A stretch of DNA of 64,000 bases from Enterococcus haemoperoxidus ATCC BAA-382 (GCF_000407165.1 NZ_KE136479.1:1809464-1873463), one strand, 5' to 3'. Counted from the first letter of the stretch, positions 18,651 through 28,309 are shown. Translations and numbers: made by a program. The notes: generated by a model from the sequence alone, not told the origin.

Positions 18651-20093
18651 CTATTGAATTTCTTCTATTGGTATATTTAAAGCTTCAGCGATTCTGGAGC
18701 CATAATCTTTATCCGCTTGATAGAATTGTTTGATTTCAAGAACTTGAATTTCTCGATTATCCACTTGACCTAAATTGTTTTTGATTGTTTGAACTAAGCG
18801 TTCTTTTTCATCTTCTGGAATCAAACGATAAAGATCACCTGCTTGAGAATAATGGTCTTCACCATATTCATAAGTTGCTGCCTGTCCTTCTACATCAAAT
18901 GGCGTAATCGCTGCAGATTCGTCTTGGACTGGTCCACCTTGACTATTCGGTTCATAATTAACTGCCCCACCTGGATTATTTCCTTGCATAAAACCATCTC
19001 GTTCATAATTATTAACCTCATTAATTGGTTTATTGACAGGCAATTGATCATAATTAACGCCTAAGCGATAGCGCGCTGCATCTTTATAGGCAAATAATCT
19101 TCCTTGCAATAACTTATCAGGTGACACTTCTACCCCAGGCACCAAGTTAGCTGGTGAAAAAGCAATTTCCTCAACATCTGTAAAATAATTTTGAGGGTTT
19201 TCATTCAATGTCATCTTACCCACTTCGATCAACGGATAATCCTTTTGTGAAACAACTTTGGTTACATCAAATAAATCATATTTATAGTTTAAACCTTCTT
19301 CATAAGGAATAATTTGCACACAAAGTGTCCATGAAGGAAAGTCACCGGTTTCAATCGCTTGAAATAATTCATCTGTTAAATAATCCGTATTTTCAGATGC
19401 AATCTGTGCAGCAACATCATCCGTTAAATTTTTCACCCCTTGGTTTGTTCTAAAGTGATACTTCACCCAAAAAGCTTCTCCTTGATTATTGACCCATTTA
19501 AACGTGTGGCTGCCGTAACCATGCATCGTACGATAACTTGCTGGAATTCCTCGATCAGCCATCAAAATTGTTACTTGGTGTACAGATTCTGGTGAGTGAG
19601 CCCAAAAATCCCATTGCATATAAGGATCGCGTAAATGTGTTTTTGGATCACGTTTTTGAGAATGGATAAAATCTGGAAATTTCAAAGCATCATTGACAAA
19701 AAATACCGGCGTATTATTGCCTACAATATCATAATTCCCTTCTTCCGTATAAAACTTGACTGCAAAACCTCTGACATCACGATACGTATCGATATACCCT
19801 GATTCACCTGCTACTTGAGAAAAGCGAATCGCTACTCTTGTCTTTTTACCTACACCATTAAAAAGTCCGGCTTTTGTATACATACTCATATCATTAGTAA
19901 GCTCAAATTCGCCAAAAGCACCAGCTCCTTTAGCGTGAACAACTCTTTCAGGAATTCTTTCGCGGTTGAAATGAGCTAACTTTTCTAAAAGATGAACATC
20001 TTGGATCAATACTGGCCCTCTTTTACCAGCAGTTTGTGAGTGTTGATTATTGGCTACTGGTTGTCCTTCGCTTGTCGTAATTTTTTTACTCAT
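18651..20093 (-). CDS. katA: Haem catalase
   Basis: Monofunctional small-subunit catalase that splits hydrogen peroxide; 480 residues, the normal clade 3 length. Visible signatures are the distal histidine region [20 protein letters not shown] near residue 45, the [16 protein letters not shown] segment near 120, and the proximal haem ligand region [17 protein letters not shown] with the axial tyrosine near residue 335. Enterococci do not make haem, so the enzyme is expected to be active only when haem is supplied. It is monocistronic, with a promoter overlapped by a possible PerR site. Confidence 0.96.
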   Translation of the reverse strand: MSKKITTSEGQPVANNQHSQTAGKRGPVLIQDVHLLEKLAHFNRERIPERVVHAKGAGAFGEFELTNDMSMYTKAGLFNGVGKKTRVAIRFSQVAGESGYIDTYRDVRGFAVKFYTEEGNYDIVGNNTPVFFVNDALKFPDFIHSQKRDPKTHLRDPYMQWDFWAHSPESVHQVTILMADRGIPASYRTMHGYGSHTFKWVNNQGEAFWVKYHFRTNQGVKNLTDDVAAQIASENTDYLTDELFQAIETGDFPSWTLCVQIIPYEEGLNYKYDLFDVTKVVSQKDYPLIEVGKMTLNENPQNYFTDVEEIAFSPANLVPGVEVSPDKLLQGRLFAYKDAARYRLGVNYDQLPVNKPINEVNNYERDGFMQGNNPGGAVNYEPNSQGGPVQDESAAITPFDVEGQAATYEYGEDHYSQAGDLYRLIPEDEKERLVQTIKNNLGQVDNREIQVLEIKQFYQADKDYGSRIAEALNIPIEEIQ

Positions 20094-20126
20094 ATTTTCA
20101 CCTTCCTATATATATTCTTTACATAT

Positions 20127-20157
20127 CAATAATAACTCTAATAAAGAGATTGTACAA
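20127..20157 (-). promoter_or_regulatory. katA promoter with a possible PerR box
   Basis: Minus-strand TTGTAC (20152-20157) and TATTAT (20129-20134), 17-base spacer. TTAGAGTTATTATTG (20127-20141) overlaps the -10 and resembles the Per box consensus TTATAATNATTATAA at 11 of 15 positions. Confidence 0.5.
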
Positions 20158-20164
20158 ATAAAAA

Positions 20165-20196
20165 AGAACCCCACGATACATGTTTCGTTGGGTTCT
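20165..20196 (-). terminator. Terminator after the UPF0104 gene
   Basis: Arms AGAACCCCACGA / TTTCGTTGGGTTCT with a minus-strand TTTTTTATTTG tail, 20 bases past the stop. Confidence 0.8.
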
Positions 20197-20215
20197 TCAA
20201 AAATATTCTTCTTAC

Positions 20216-21253
20216 TTATACTTCTTTTTTCTCTTCTCTAACCGCATGAAGTCCTAATTTTATCTCTCGTCTTTTTTGAACCAAGACATAAATAAAACCA
20301 ATCAAAAATGGTAAAACAAAACTACCAAAACGATATAGCAGCAGTGATGAGACTGCATCAACAGTTCCCACTAACGGTTTAAATAGTAATAAATAAACAA
20401 ATTCAAACGGACCAATTCCTGCTGGAGTCGGAAATACACCAGACAAAATAACGGAAAAACTGGTAAAGGAAAGGACTAAAAGAAAATCGATATTCGGATG
20501 GTTTTCAACCAATACAACATATGGAATCACATACCAAAAAAGTAACTTTGCTACATTCCAACCAAATATGCGAATCATGGCTGAACGATCTTTTGTAATT
20601 GTCTGAACAGTTTCTCTTAACGAATAAATTTGCAAATTGCATTTATCTACCCAATCCCGTAATTTTTTCCGCTTAAAGTGCTTATTGGTCCAGCTTATTA
20701 ACATCACTTGAAGGTTGATACTACTTGAAAGAATCAGTAACGAAAATATAATTGCAAACGTCAATCCGACACCCACTAAAATAAAAGGAATCATTTTGGG
20801 TGCACGCTCATAAAATAAAGAAAATTGGAAAATCAACCCAAGTACTGATAAAAAAATAACAGCAACTTTATACATGATCATATGCAATGCTGTTACGCCA
20901 ACTCCTTGGGAAACCGCTAGTCCTTTTTTCTTATAAAAATAAATTTCAGAAAGCAATGTCCCTGTTCCAAATGAAATGACACGATAAAAGGCAACATAGC
21001 AAGAAGTAAAAAAACCATCTTTTGTGGTGAAATCTTTCTGAAAATAAGAAGCAATTTCTTTAATAGAACGCCCTTCAACGATTTGGTAAACAACGCCTAA
21101 CAAAATAACTAGAGCGACAACGATCCAACTTGTTTCCATTAATTGCGCAAATATATCGCTTAGAGAATTATCCATCACATAGATGATCACCGCAATAAAA
21201 ATGGCCAACAAGCCGATATTTAGGAAAACTTTTGTTTTAGAATTGCTTTTCAT
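20216..21253 (-). CDS. Lysylphosphatidylglycerol-synthase TM-region / UPF0104 family protein
   Basis: A 345-residue integral membrane protein with about eight hydrophobic segments, homologous to the flippase half of MprF (UPF0104, YbhN-like). The family signature GTGTLLSEIYFYKKKGL is near residue 97 and FPTPAGIGPFEFVYLLLF near residue 275. It lacks the soluble aminoacyl-transferase domain of full MprF, so lipid lysinylation is unlikely. A role in lipid or polyprenyl movement is inferred from the family. It stands 30 bases downstream of the DUF1294 gene and may be co-transcribed with it. Confidence 0.85.
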   Translation of the reverse strand: MKSNSKTKVFLNIGLLAIFIAVIIYVMDNSLSDIFAQLMETSWIVVALVILLGVVYQIVEGRSIKEIASYFQKDFTTKDGFFTSCYVAFYRVISFGTGTLLSEIYFYKKKGLAVSQGVGVTALHMIMYKVAVIFLSVLGLIFQFSLFYERAPKMIPFILVGVGLTFAIIFSLLILSSSINLQVMLISWTNKHFKRKKLRDWVDKCNLQIYSLRETVQTITKDRSAMIRIFGWNVAKLLFWYVIPYVVLVENHPNIDFLLVLSFTSFSVILSGVFPTPAGIGPFEFVYLLLFKPLVGTVDAVSSLLLYRFGSFVLPFLIGFIYVLVQKRREIKLGLHAVREEKKEV

Positions 21254-21283
21254 AGTTTCTCCCCACTAAATTTGAATTCACGA

Positions 21284-21562
21284 TTATTTTTTATAACTAA
21301 AACAAATAATTGCAATAGCCACAAGTGTACCAAAAATAAAGAAAAAATAAAAGCGCAATTTTCTCGTTTTATGATGAAAAAGTTGCTGAGCTAGCAAACC
21401 GCCAATCCCTCCTCCGATCACTCCTATGAATAGAAGGTCGAATTCTGGTATTCGCCACTTTCCCCTTTTAGCTCGCTGTTTATCAAGATACATCATAATA
21501 AATTCAACTAAATTTACAATGAGTAAATAAACCCACGGCAAATGTTTCAACAAACCTGTCAT
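21284..21562 (-). CDS. DUF1294 membrane protein
   Basis: A 92-residue protein with three hydrophobic segments (PWVYLLIVNLVEFIMMYLD; LLFIGVIGGGIGGLLAQQLF; FYFFFIFGTLVAIAIICF). The charged KQRAKRGKWRIPE motif after the first helix and the HHKTRK motif before the third are diagnostic of DUF1294. Function unknown. GGAGG is placed 7 bases before the ATG. Confidence 0.85.
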   Translation of the reverse strand: MTGLLKHLPWVYLLIVNLVEFIMMYLDKQRAKRGKWRIPEFDLLFIGVIGGGIGGLLAQQLFHHKTRKLRFYFFFIFGTLVAIAIICFSYKK

Positions 21563-21657
21563 ACCTCTTCCTCCAAAATCTTTCTCTTATCTTAATAGAA
21601 TACCTTGAAAGAACAAGGGCTGTAAAGTTAATTCAATAATTTTAGAAAATCTTGATT

Positions 21658-22566
21658 CTATGATTCCGGTACAAAAACAGTCAGACCATGCTTGACTACA
21701 TTCATTTGAATTGGTAAATCTTCACTTGGATCACCATCCACGCGTGTTCCAACTTTTTTTTCATTCATACTTTTAATCCTTATTTCGGCTGCCGTCATAT
21801 ACTTGATATCAGGAAGTTCATAAATTTTTCCTAGAATAATTTTAGGTAGATAAAATGCTAATTTAAAAAAGTTTAATTTCGGTAAAATAGTTAAATGAAA
21901 CAACCCGTCATCTGGAGAAGCTGAATCATCAAAATTCGTATAACCGCCAACAGAATTCGTCATGGTCACGGTAACTAACTGAGTTTTTCCTTGCCATTGC
22001 TCTTTTTCTGTTTTGATATCTAAGCGGTAACGTTTTTTCTTAGCAAGCAATTTGAAAAAGTTCTTCACAAAAATAAGCTTGCCATATTTTTGTTTATCTT
22101 CTTGGCTGATTCGAGCCGCAGTATCTGCTAAAATACCGATTGTCATTGTGCTAACAATCACTTTTTGGTTGATCATACCATAATCGATTTTCCTAGTAAC
22201 ACCACCTAAAATCACATCTGCAGCTGCTTCAAATTTCATAGGGATTCCTAAAACTCTCGCCATGTTATTAACGGTTCCACCTGGCAATAAGCCAACTTTT
22301 AGATGAGGTAATTCTTCTTTGAAATCTTCAACATTATGGTTGATCGTACCATCCCCGCCAATAAAAATCAGGGTATCGATAGCTTCAGCCTTTGCTTTTT
22401 CAACCGTTTTTTTACTATCACAATCTGGACCAACTTGTTCTAATAGAAAATGTGTATCTGTTTGGCCATGATTTTTTGCATACTCTACAAACTGTTCTGC
22501 TAATTCTCTCCCTTTGTCTTTACCCGATGTTTCATTAAAAAGAATCATTACATTTTCCATTATCAT
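21658..22566 (-). CDS. Diacylglycerol/lipid kinase family protein
   Basis: Soluble lipid kinase of the DagK/YegS type; 302 residues. The N-terminal NAD-kinase-like fold has FIGGDGTINHNVE near residue 68 and LLPGGTVNNMARVLG near 94. The C-terminal beta-sandwich has TNSVGGYTNFDD and DDGLFHLTIL, and ends with the RVDGDP motif. It may phosphorylate diacylglycerol or a related lipid. An upstream frame start at 22596 overlaps the AAGG of the binding site; the ATG at 22566 is spaced correctly. Another ATG two codons later is possible. One copy of a dispersed element ends just before this ribosome binding site. Confidence 0.88.
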   Translation of the reverse strand: MIMENVMILFNETSGKDKGRELAEQFVEYAKNHGQTDTHFLLEQVGPDCDSKKTVEKAKAEAIDTLIFIGGDGTINHNVEDFKEELPHLKVGLLPGGTVNNMARVLGIPMKFEAAADVILGGVTRKIDYGMINQKVIVSTMTIGILADTAARISQEDKQKYGKLIFVKNFFKLLAKKKRYRLDIKTEKEQWQGKTQLVTVTMTNSVGGYTNFDDSASPDDGLFHLTILPKLNFFKLAFYLPKIILGKIYELPDIKYMTAAEIRIKSMNEKKVGTRVDGDPSEDLPIQMNVVKHGLTVFVPES

Positions 22567-22580
22567 CACATTTCCTTCCA

Positions 22581-22624
22581 ATTTAAAAGTGAGCACGCTC
22601 GTCTAGCTTTGACAGAAAAACAGG
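22581..22624 (-). repeat. Dispersed upstream element, copy 1 (3' half only)
   Basis: The minus strand reads CTGTTTTTCTGTCAAAGCTA, then an AC-GAGC-like block and CTTTTAAATT, ending at the ribosome binding site of the lipid kinase gene. The same ordered blocks occur before ytoI and citZ. The matching 5' arm is absent here. Confidence 0.55.
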
Positions 22625-22642
22625 AAGTAAGTCACTACCTGT
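22620..22642 (-). terminator. Hairpin with T tail upstream of the lipid kinase gene
   Basis: Arms ACAGG-AGT / ACT-CCTGT, followed on the minus strand by TTTTCTG. It probably ends the trmK-nif3-pepT transcript, about 50 bases past pepT. Confidence 0.65.
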
Positions 22643-22694
22643 AACTTTACTCCCTATTTTAAAATTTTACTATTATTATAACTAGTCACAATCG

Positions 22695-23924
22695 TTACTT
22701 AGCGTTAGATTCTGCAATTTTTACAATAACATCCGTTGCTTTTTCCATAGCTTGTAATGAAACAAACTCAAAGCGACCATGCATATTTTCGCCACCAGCG
22801 AAAATATTTGGCGTTGGAATACCTAGATAAGAAATCTTAGATCCATCTGTTCCGCCACGTACAGGCTCGATCAAAGGTTCGATGTCAAGTTCAATCATCG
22901 CATTTTTCGCTAATTCAATAATACTCATATCTTTTTCGATCACTTCACCCATATTGTAATATTGATCAAATAAATCGATTTTAACTCGTTCTTGATCAAA
23001 TGGTTGGTTGATGATTTCTTGAATTTTAAGAATCAACGCTTTGCGGGCTTCAAATTTCTCACGATCATGGTCACGAATAATGTACGTCATTTTCGCTTCT
23101 TCCGGAGTACCACTCATTTGTGCTAAATGGAAAAATCCTTCATAACCATCTGTTTTTTCGGGTACTTCATTTTGCGGTAATTGATTCTGAAAATCAATTG
23201 CCAATTGTATGGCATTGATCATTGTATCTTTGGCTGTTCCAGGATGGACATTTTTCCCTTGAATCGTTACTTCAGCTTGCGCCGCGTTGAATGTCTCATA
23301 TTGTAACTCGCCCACTGGACCGCCATCCATTGTATAAGCAAAATCAACGTTAAATTGTTCTACGTCAAATTTATCCGCGCCAACACCAATTTCTTCATCA
23401 GGGCCAAAAGCGACACGAATCGTTCCATGTTTGATCGATGGATTTTTGATCAAAATTTCCATAGCTGTCATGATTTCAGCGATACCAGATTTATCATCTG
23501 CACCTAAAAGTGTTGTGCCATCTGTTGTGATCAACGTTTGATTAGCATAGTTTTTTAGATTAGGAAAATCAGTTGTATTTAATGTGAATTTTCCTTCTTT
23601 ATCTAGTTTGATCGTTGATTCACCGTCGTAATTTTCAATGATTTGTGGATTGACATTAATGGCATTGAAATCTGCCGTATCCATATGAGCAATAAACCCA
23701 ATTGAACGTACTTCTTTGTCTATGTTGCTTGGCAAAGTAGCAATCACAAAACCATTTGTTTCGTTATACACAACATCGGTCATACCGATTTCTTCCAACT
23801 CTTTTTTCAACGTTTGTGCAAAAGCAACTTGGGTTTGCGTTGAAGGGGTCGTTTCACTTTTAGGATTAGAGCGTGTTTCTGTTTTTACATAGCGTAAAAA
23901 ACGCGGTAATAAATTCTCATACAT
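22695..23924 (-). CDS. pepT: Peptidase T (tripeptide aminopeptidase)
   Basis: Zinc-dependent M20 exopeptidase that removes the N-terminal residue of tripeptides taken up by the cell. Metal ligands and active-site motifs are visible: [10 protein letters not shown] near residue 77, [12 protein letters not shown] near 140, and [15 protein letters not shown] near 175. A C-terminal [19 protein letters not shown] block follows. The ATG at 23924 follows AAGG by 11 bases, and an in-frame start 21 bases upstream lies over this site; the result is 409 residues, the normal length. It lies 22 bases behind the Nif3-like gene in one operon. Confidence 0.94.
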   Translation of the reverse strand: MYENLLPRFLRYVKTETRSNPKSETTPSTQTQVAFAQTLKKELEEIGMTDVVYNETNGFVIATLPSNIDKEVRSIGFIAHMDTADFNAINVNPQIIENYDGESTIKLDKEGKFTLNTTDFPNLKNYANQTLITTDGTTLLGADDKSGIAEIMTAMEILIKNPSIKHGTIRVAFGPDEEIGVGADKFDVEQFNVDFAYTMDGGPVGELQYETFNAAQAEVTIQGKNVHPGTAKDTMINAIQLAIDFQNQLPQNEVPEKTDGYEGFFHLAQMSGTPEEAKMTYIIRDHDREKFEARKALILKIQEIINQPFDQERVKIDLFDQYYNMGEVIEKDMSIIELAKNAMIELDIEPLIEPVRGGTDGSKISYLGIPTPNIFAGGENMHGRFEFVSLQAMEKATDVIVKIAESNAK

Positions 23925-23946
23925 TGTTCGGTTCCTTCTTTCCACA

Positions 23947-25065
23947 TTATCTAAATTTAAACGGATTCGTATTTACCTCAGATTCGATAAATTCTATGTC
24001 CCAATTATAATCTTTTTTCCACTGATTGAATAGTTCGACCAACTTAGGTTTGCATAATTGTTCGATATAATGCCCTGGATCGATCACAGACAAGCCTTCT
24101 GTCAACATATCATGTCCTGTATGATAATAGACGTCTCCTGTGATATAGACATCTGCTTGTTTTTTAATGGCATCGCGGAAAAATTTTTCACCACTGCCCC
24201 CGCAAATTGCAACGCGCTGAATCATTTTTGTTTCATCTTCCGCGACAATTCGCAAACCCTCTAAATCGAATACTTTTTTTATGGTAGAGACAAACTCATT
24301 TAAAGGTAGAGCTTGTTTTAAATGGCCAACTCGTCCTAAACCATATTCTTTAGTTATGTTTTCTATTGGATACATATCATAGGCTGGTTCTTCATACGGA
24401 TGTGCTGTTAACATTGCTTTGATTACTTTTGTTTCGATCGTTTCTGGAAAAATCACTTCGATTTTTGCTTCTTGAACAGTTTCTTCTTTGCCGACCACAC
24501 CAAGGGTTGGATTAGCCCCAGTAACGGGTGTAAATCTGCCTGTTCCAATCAATGAATAACTTGTATTTGCATAATCCCCTTGAAGTCCGGCCCCTGCTTG
24601 ACCTAACACTTTGCGCATCTTCGCTGCATCTTCTACAGGAACAAAAACAGCTAATTTTTTATAGCCAACAGTATGGGTTTTGGTTAAATAAGTCGTATCT
24701 TCTATCCCTAAAAGTTCACAAAACCAATCATTTAATCCATTGTCTATAATATCCATATTGGTATGTGCTGCAAAAACGGCGATATCATGCTTCAATAAGT
24801 CCGCATACATTTTCGTTTGTAAATCATCTGTATCTAAGCGTTTCACTGGTCTAAAGATAGGCGGGTGTTTTGCAATGATCAAGTCAACTTGCTTTTCGAT
24901 AGCTTCGGCCACTACTTCTGGACGTACATCCAATGTTACTAAAACTCGATTTAGTTTTTTATTCAATGTACCGATGTGTAACCCGACAGGATCTCCTACT
25001 TCTGCGAGCCACTGGGGACAATAAGCTTCAAAACGTTCAATAAATACATTGCCATCAAGACTCAT
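23947..25065 (-). CDS. Nif3-like dinuclear metal centre hexameric protein (YqfO)
   Basis: A 372-residue member of the NIF3/DUF34 family. Metal-binding motifs are IAKHPPIF near residue 65, AAHTNMDI near 100, and the C-terminal [11 protein letters not shown] and DPGHYIEQ. Between the two Nif3 halves lies the PII/CutA-like insert found in Gram-positive YqfO proteins (residues about 130-230). Recent work on the family suggests metal-related or cyclohydrolase-like roles, but the function here is unproven. Its ATG overlaps the end of trmK by 11 bases, and its GGAGG lies inside trmK. Confidence 0.9.
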   Translation of the reverse strand: MSLDGNVFIERFEAYCPQWLAEVGDPVGLHIGTLNKKLNRVLVTLDVRPEVVAEAIEKQVDLIIAKHPPIFRPVKRLDTDDLQTKMYADLLKHDIAVFAAHTNMDIIDNGLNDWFCELLGIEDTTYLTKTHTVGYKKLAVFVPVEDAAKMRKVLGQAGAGLQGDYANTSYSLIGTGRFTPVTGANPTLGVVGKEETVQEAKIEVIFPETIETKVIKAMLTAHPYEEPAYDMYPIENITKEYGLGRVGHLKQALPLNEFVSTIKKVFDLEGLRIVAEDETKMIQRVAICGGSGEKFFRDAIKKQADVYITGDVYYHTGHDMLTEGLSVIDPGHYIEQLCKPKLVELFNQWKKDYNWDIEFIESEVNTNPFKFR

Positions 25066-25765
25066 TTGATAAAACCTCCTTGATCTCAGTGATTTCTTTT
25101 TCTATTTGTTGGATTCTCACTTGCTGATCACCAGAAGCTTTGGCTAGTTGCGCTAAAATAGTTTCACGTTGTTTTAGTTCACCCTGCCACTTTTTTTGAA
25201 AAATAGAAGACTGTTTTTTTAGTAAAACGGGCCCGAAAAGACGCTCTTTTTCAGAATAAGCAACTCTTACTTCTTGCCTACAAGCTACGATAATTTCATA
25301 GATTTTATTATTTTCTTCTAAAATATCTTCATCGATAATTGTATAACCATGAACTGTCAACCAATCACGCAATGGCTTTTCACCAATGTTTGGTTGTAAA
25401 ACTAAGCGTTCATTGCCTTGCAGTCGTTGGTTCGTCCAACCAGCTTCCAAAATATCACGAATCAAAACACCACCCATGCCGCAAATAGTGACAGCCGTGA
25501 TTTTATCTGCTTCTTCTACAGCATCTAAGCCGTCTGCTAAGCGCACAGTGATTTGATTATTCAGTCCATTTTTTTGCACTTGTTTTTTGGCAGCTTCGAA
25601 AGGCCCAGATACGACTTCTCCAGCTACCGCAAAAGCAACCTTTTTTTGTAAAACTAATGCTACAGGCAAATACGCATGGTCAGAACCGATATCTGCTAAA
25701 CGGCTTTGTTCAGGGACTAGTTCTCCCACACGTGCTAAACGTTTTGATAATTGATTTTCATTCAT
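25055..25765 (-). CDS. trmK: tRNA (adenine(22)-N1)-methyltransferase
   Basis: SAM-dependent enzyme that methylates A22 in bacterial tRNAs. The 236-residue protein shows the SAM-binding motif LADIGSDHAYLPVALV near residue 24, the catalytic-region sequence AVTICGMGGVLIRDIL near 93, and the LVLQPNIGEKPLRDWL segment that defines the TrmK/YqfN family. The C-terminal coiled helices (residues 165-235) are also typical. First gene of the trmK-nif3-pepT operon; the trmK-nif3 pair is conserved in Firmicutes, although rpoD, often upstream, is absent here. Confidence 0.92.
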   Translation of the reverse strand: MNENQLSKRLARVGELVPEQSRLADIGSDHAYLPVALVLQKKVAFAVAGEVVSGPFEAAKKQVQKNGLNNQITVRLADGLDAVEEADKITAVTICGMGGVLIRDILEAGWTNQRLQGNERLVLQPNIGEKPLRDWLTVHGYTIIDEDILEENNKIYEIIVACRQEVRVAYSEKERLFGPVLLKKQSSIFQKKWQGELKQRETILAQLAKASGDQQVRIQQIEKEITEIKEVLSNES

Positions 25766-25926
25766 TCGACATATTCCTCCGTGGCTATTATACCATTGAA
25801 AAATGAGGTTGAAAACTTTGAAAGATGGAATTTATTCTTTTATAAAACGAAAATAGCGGACAAAAATCCAAAGTTCTGTCTTTTACAGAAAAATGATTGA
25901 TGCTTAGTAATCGACTTTACAAAATT

Positions 25927-25967
25927 CCCCCTTTAAAGTTAGTTGTTCACTCTGACTCTAAAAGGGA
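25927..25967 (-). terminator. Terminator after the MutS2-like gene
   Basis: Arms CCCCCTTTAAAGT / ACTCTAAAAGGG, about 80 bases past the stop codon, with AATTTTG following on the minus strand. Confidence 0.6.
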
Positions 25968-26045
25968 GACTGTTTTGATTTTTTTATTTAACGATCTATT
26001 ACAATGAGTATACGGTCAAAAAGCAGTTGGACTCACTAAAACTAG

Positions 26046-27962
26046 TTAATTATTATCCTCTATCATTTCTTTCTCTTGTCTTTTCTGCATTTCTTTTCTT
26101 AAATTCTTATGGGCTTTTTTAGAGCCTCTTTCAAGATCTCGTTGTCTCTTGCGTTCATGATAATTGTCAAACAAGGAATCTAAATCATAATTTTTTGGAT
26201 ACAAGTCTTTTGCGCGCCGCTCTAATTTTAATTGGCGCTTATGAACGGTTATTTTTTCGTTTTCAAAGTAGATTACGACATCATCTGTCATTTCTATCAA
26301 CTCATATATTAAAGCAATTTTCTTTTTCTCCGTCCAAAAAACTCGATCTCCTTTTTCATAGGCTGGAAAAATCGTTTGCTCTTTTTGTTTTTTGACTTTT
26401 TGAAAAGATCCTTCTTTTTTCGTTGAATAGTTGCGATCATGTAAATAGTTTTGGGCAAGTTTAACAACTTGTTCATCTAGATTCATCTTGTTAGCGATCC
26501 AAAAAGCGTTACTTTCACCTGTTTTTCCTAAAACCAATTGATATTTAGGCATTAAGTTCTCTGAATCAAACGCCATCGCAGCAGTTAGAAAATCTTCATG
26601 TTGCTCGGAAAAACGTTTGATTTCTCCATAGTGGGTTGTCGTTATAAGAATACTACCCTTTTTGTAAAAAGCTTCCATGATCGCAATCGCTAATGCTGCA
26701 CCTTCATTAGGTTCGGTTCCACTACCGATTTCATCGAGCAAAATCAAGCTATTTTGTTTTGTTTTAGCAAGAATTTCGGAGATGTTATGCATGTGTCCTG
26801 AGAAAGTACTTAAAGCATTCTCAATACTTTGCTGATCCCCGATATCAACGAAAATCTGATCAAAAATAGCGATGTTCGTACCGGCATCTGCCATAATTTG
26901 GACACCAATCATCGTTTGCAAACAAATCAAGCCCACTGTTTTTAACACAACCGTTTTCCCACCCGCATTAGGTCCGGTAATCGTCAGGCCGCGGTATTCC
27001 TTTCCTAGCGACAGATTCAAGGGAACTGCCTTATCAGCTAATAAAGTATGTTTCACGTTAACAAATTCAATGATTCCTTCTTGATTGATTGCAGGTTCGA
27101 TTCCGTTGATTTCTCTACTGTATTTCGCTTTAGCAAAGATCATGTCATATTGTGCAACTACTTCTAAATTTGATTGGATCGAGATCATTTGCTCTGCAAT
27201 CAACCCCGTCAGTGAAGATAGAATTTGATAAACTTCTGTCGCTTCCTCCATTTTCAGCTGATATAATTTATCATTTAGTTTCGCGACTGTTGTCGGCTCA
27301 ACAAAAACAGTCGTTCCCTTCGAAGAAGCATCTATGACGGTTCCTGAGATTTGGTTTTTATATGTTGCTTTGATCGGTATGGTGTAACGGTCGTTTTTCT
27401 TAACAACAATTGATTCTTGAATTTTCGGTTTATTTTGCACGTTTCGAAGAAATGAATGTAATTTCAGTTCAATTTCTTTTTCACACTCTTGAATAGCACG
27501 ACGGATTTTACGAAGTTCACGACTCGCATCATTCTCCACTTGATTGTTTCGAATGACTTGATAGATTTCATCTTCAATATCAGAAAAGAGCAGCAATGAT
27601 TCACTGTATCTAGCTAAAAGTGGCGCGATAAATTGATTTTTTTGCATAAAGGATTGGATCAAACGACTACTTCTAAGAAAATCTGCATAGCCGACTAATT
27701 CATTTGGCTCTAAAATAAACCCTTTTTCAACTTGATTTGTTAAATGTTCAATATTGTTTAATCCCATAAATGGAACATGTAGATTTGCTAGTAGCAAGGC
27801 TTTTGCTTCTGCTGTTTCTTGTAGACGCTTTTTAACCACGTCTAAGCGACTACTTGGCTGTAAACGTTTGATTTGCTCTTTTCCGTAGTAACTGATCGCG
27901 TAAGTCATTAGTTTTTCTTTGATCATATTAAATTGTGTTTTATCATAGGTTTCTTGATTCAT
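26046..27962 (-). CDS. MutS2-like ATPase without Smr domain
   Basis: A 638-residue MutS-family protein. It begins with the core/lever helices (residues 1-280) carrying YTIPIKATYKNQISGTVID. The ATPase follows: Walker A GPNAGGKT near residue 330, Walker B LILLDEIGSGTEPNEGAAL near 408, and a TTHYGEIKRF motif. The C terminus is a lysine-rich coiled tail; the Smr nuclease domain and full length (about 780 residues) of canonical MutS2 are missing. MutS2 of Bacillus acts on recombination and on collided ribosomes; this shorter paralogue has no assigned function. The ATG at 27962 follows GGAG; an upstream open frame of 40 codons runs through the leader hairpins and is rejected. Confidence 0.88.
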   Translation of the reverse strand: MNQETYDKTQFNMIKEKLMTYAISYYGKEQIKRLQPSSRLDVVKKRLQETAEAKALLLANLHVPFMGLNNIEHLTNQVEKGFILEPNELVGYADFLRSSRLIQSFMQKNQFIAPLLARYSESLLLFSDIEDEIYQVIRNNQVENDASRELRKIRRAIQECEKEIELKLHSFLRNVQNKPKIQESIVVKKNDRYTIPIKATYKNQISGTVIDASSKGTTVFVEPTTVAKLNDKLYQLKMEEATEVYQILSSLTGLIAEQMISIQSNLEVVAQYDMIFAKAKYSREINGIEPAINQEGIIEFVNVKHTLLADKAVPLNLSLGKEYRGLTITGPNAGGKTVVLKTVGLICLQTMIGVQIMADAGTNIAIFDQIFVDIGDQQSIENALSTFSGHMHNISEILAKTKQNSLILLDEIGSGTEPNEGAALAIAIMEAFYKKGSILITTTHYGEIKRFSEQHEDFLTAAMAFDSENLMPKYQLVLGKTGESNAFWIANKMNLDEQVVKLAQNYLHDRNYSTKKEGSFQKVKKQKEQTIFPAYEKGDRVFWTEKKKIALIYELIEMTDDVVIYFENEKITVHKRQLKLERRAKDLYPKNYDLDSLFDNYHERKRQRDLERGSKKAHKNLRKEMQKRQEKEMIEDNN

Positions 27963-27963
27963 T

Positions 27964-27991
27964 GGTATCTCCTTTTCTTTTAAGAGATACC
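27964..27991 (-). promoter_or_regulatory. Ribosome-binding-site-sequestering hairpin
   Basis: The minus strand carries GGTATCTC and GAGATACC, perfect 8-base arms around a 12-base loop. The second arm includes the GGAGA Shine-Dalgarno sequence of the MutS2-like gene. GATAGGTATC at its 5' side can instead pair with GATACCTATC about 150 nt upstream in the same leader (at 28141-28150), which would free the site. Confidence 0.6.
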
Positions 27992-28054
27992 TATCTTCTT
28001 TTGAATAGACCAAAGAAATTCCTTCTAGCTGCGTATAGATTGGGAAAACAAAAA

Positions 28055-28079
28055 AGGGACGAAGTGTCCCTTCATCCCT
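28055..28079 (-). terminator. Attenuator terminator inside the MutS2-like gene leader
   Basis: Minus-strand arms AGGGATGAAG / CTTCGTCCCT with a five-base loop, followed by TTTTTTGTTTT. It lies between the promoter at 28281-28309 and the start codon, 93 bases before the gene, so transcription must read through it. Confidence 0.8.
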
Positions 28080-28280
28080 CACTAATTAATAAATAAAGAT
28101 AGATATACAGCAGTCTATCAGGTATTTTTTTATGAGTTAAGATAGGTATCAACATAGGTATGCTAAAGAAGCCATCAAAAAATGGTTATTTATTCTTCAG
28201 CTATTCATTTCCTTTAGTTAGATACTTACACTCACAAAAACACCTCTATGGCTTTCTTTGGCTATTCATTTCTCGCTAAA

Positions 28281-28309
28281 AGTATAACCTGTTTTTTTTA
28301 TAACGTCAA
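28281..28309 (-). promoter_or_regulatory. Promoter of the MutS2-like gene
   Basis: Minus-strand TTGACG (28304-28309) and TATACT (28281-28286), exact 17-base spacer. It defines a leader of about 310 nt before the coding region. Confidence 0.75.

Noticed and set aside
27963-28082. 40-codon N-terminal extension of the MutS2-like open frame
   Set aside because: It runs through the attenuator terminator and the ribosome binding site; the ATG at 27962 has a well-spaced GGAG and the family's usual N terminus.
28246-28269. Seven-codon leader peptide (MNSQRKP) near the start of the MutS2-like leader
   Set aside because: It begins only a few bases after the predicted transcription start and has no ribosome binding site.
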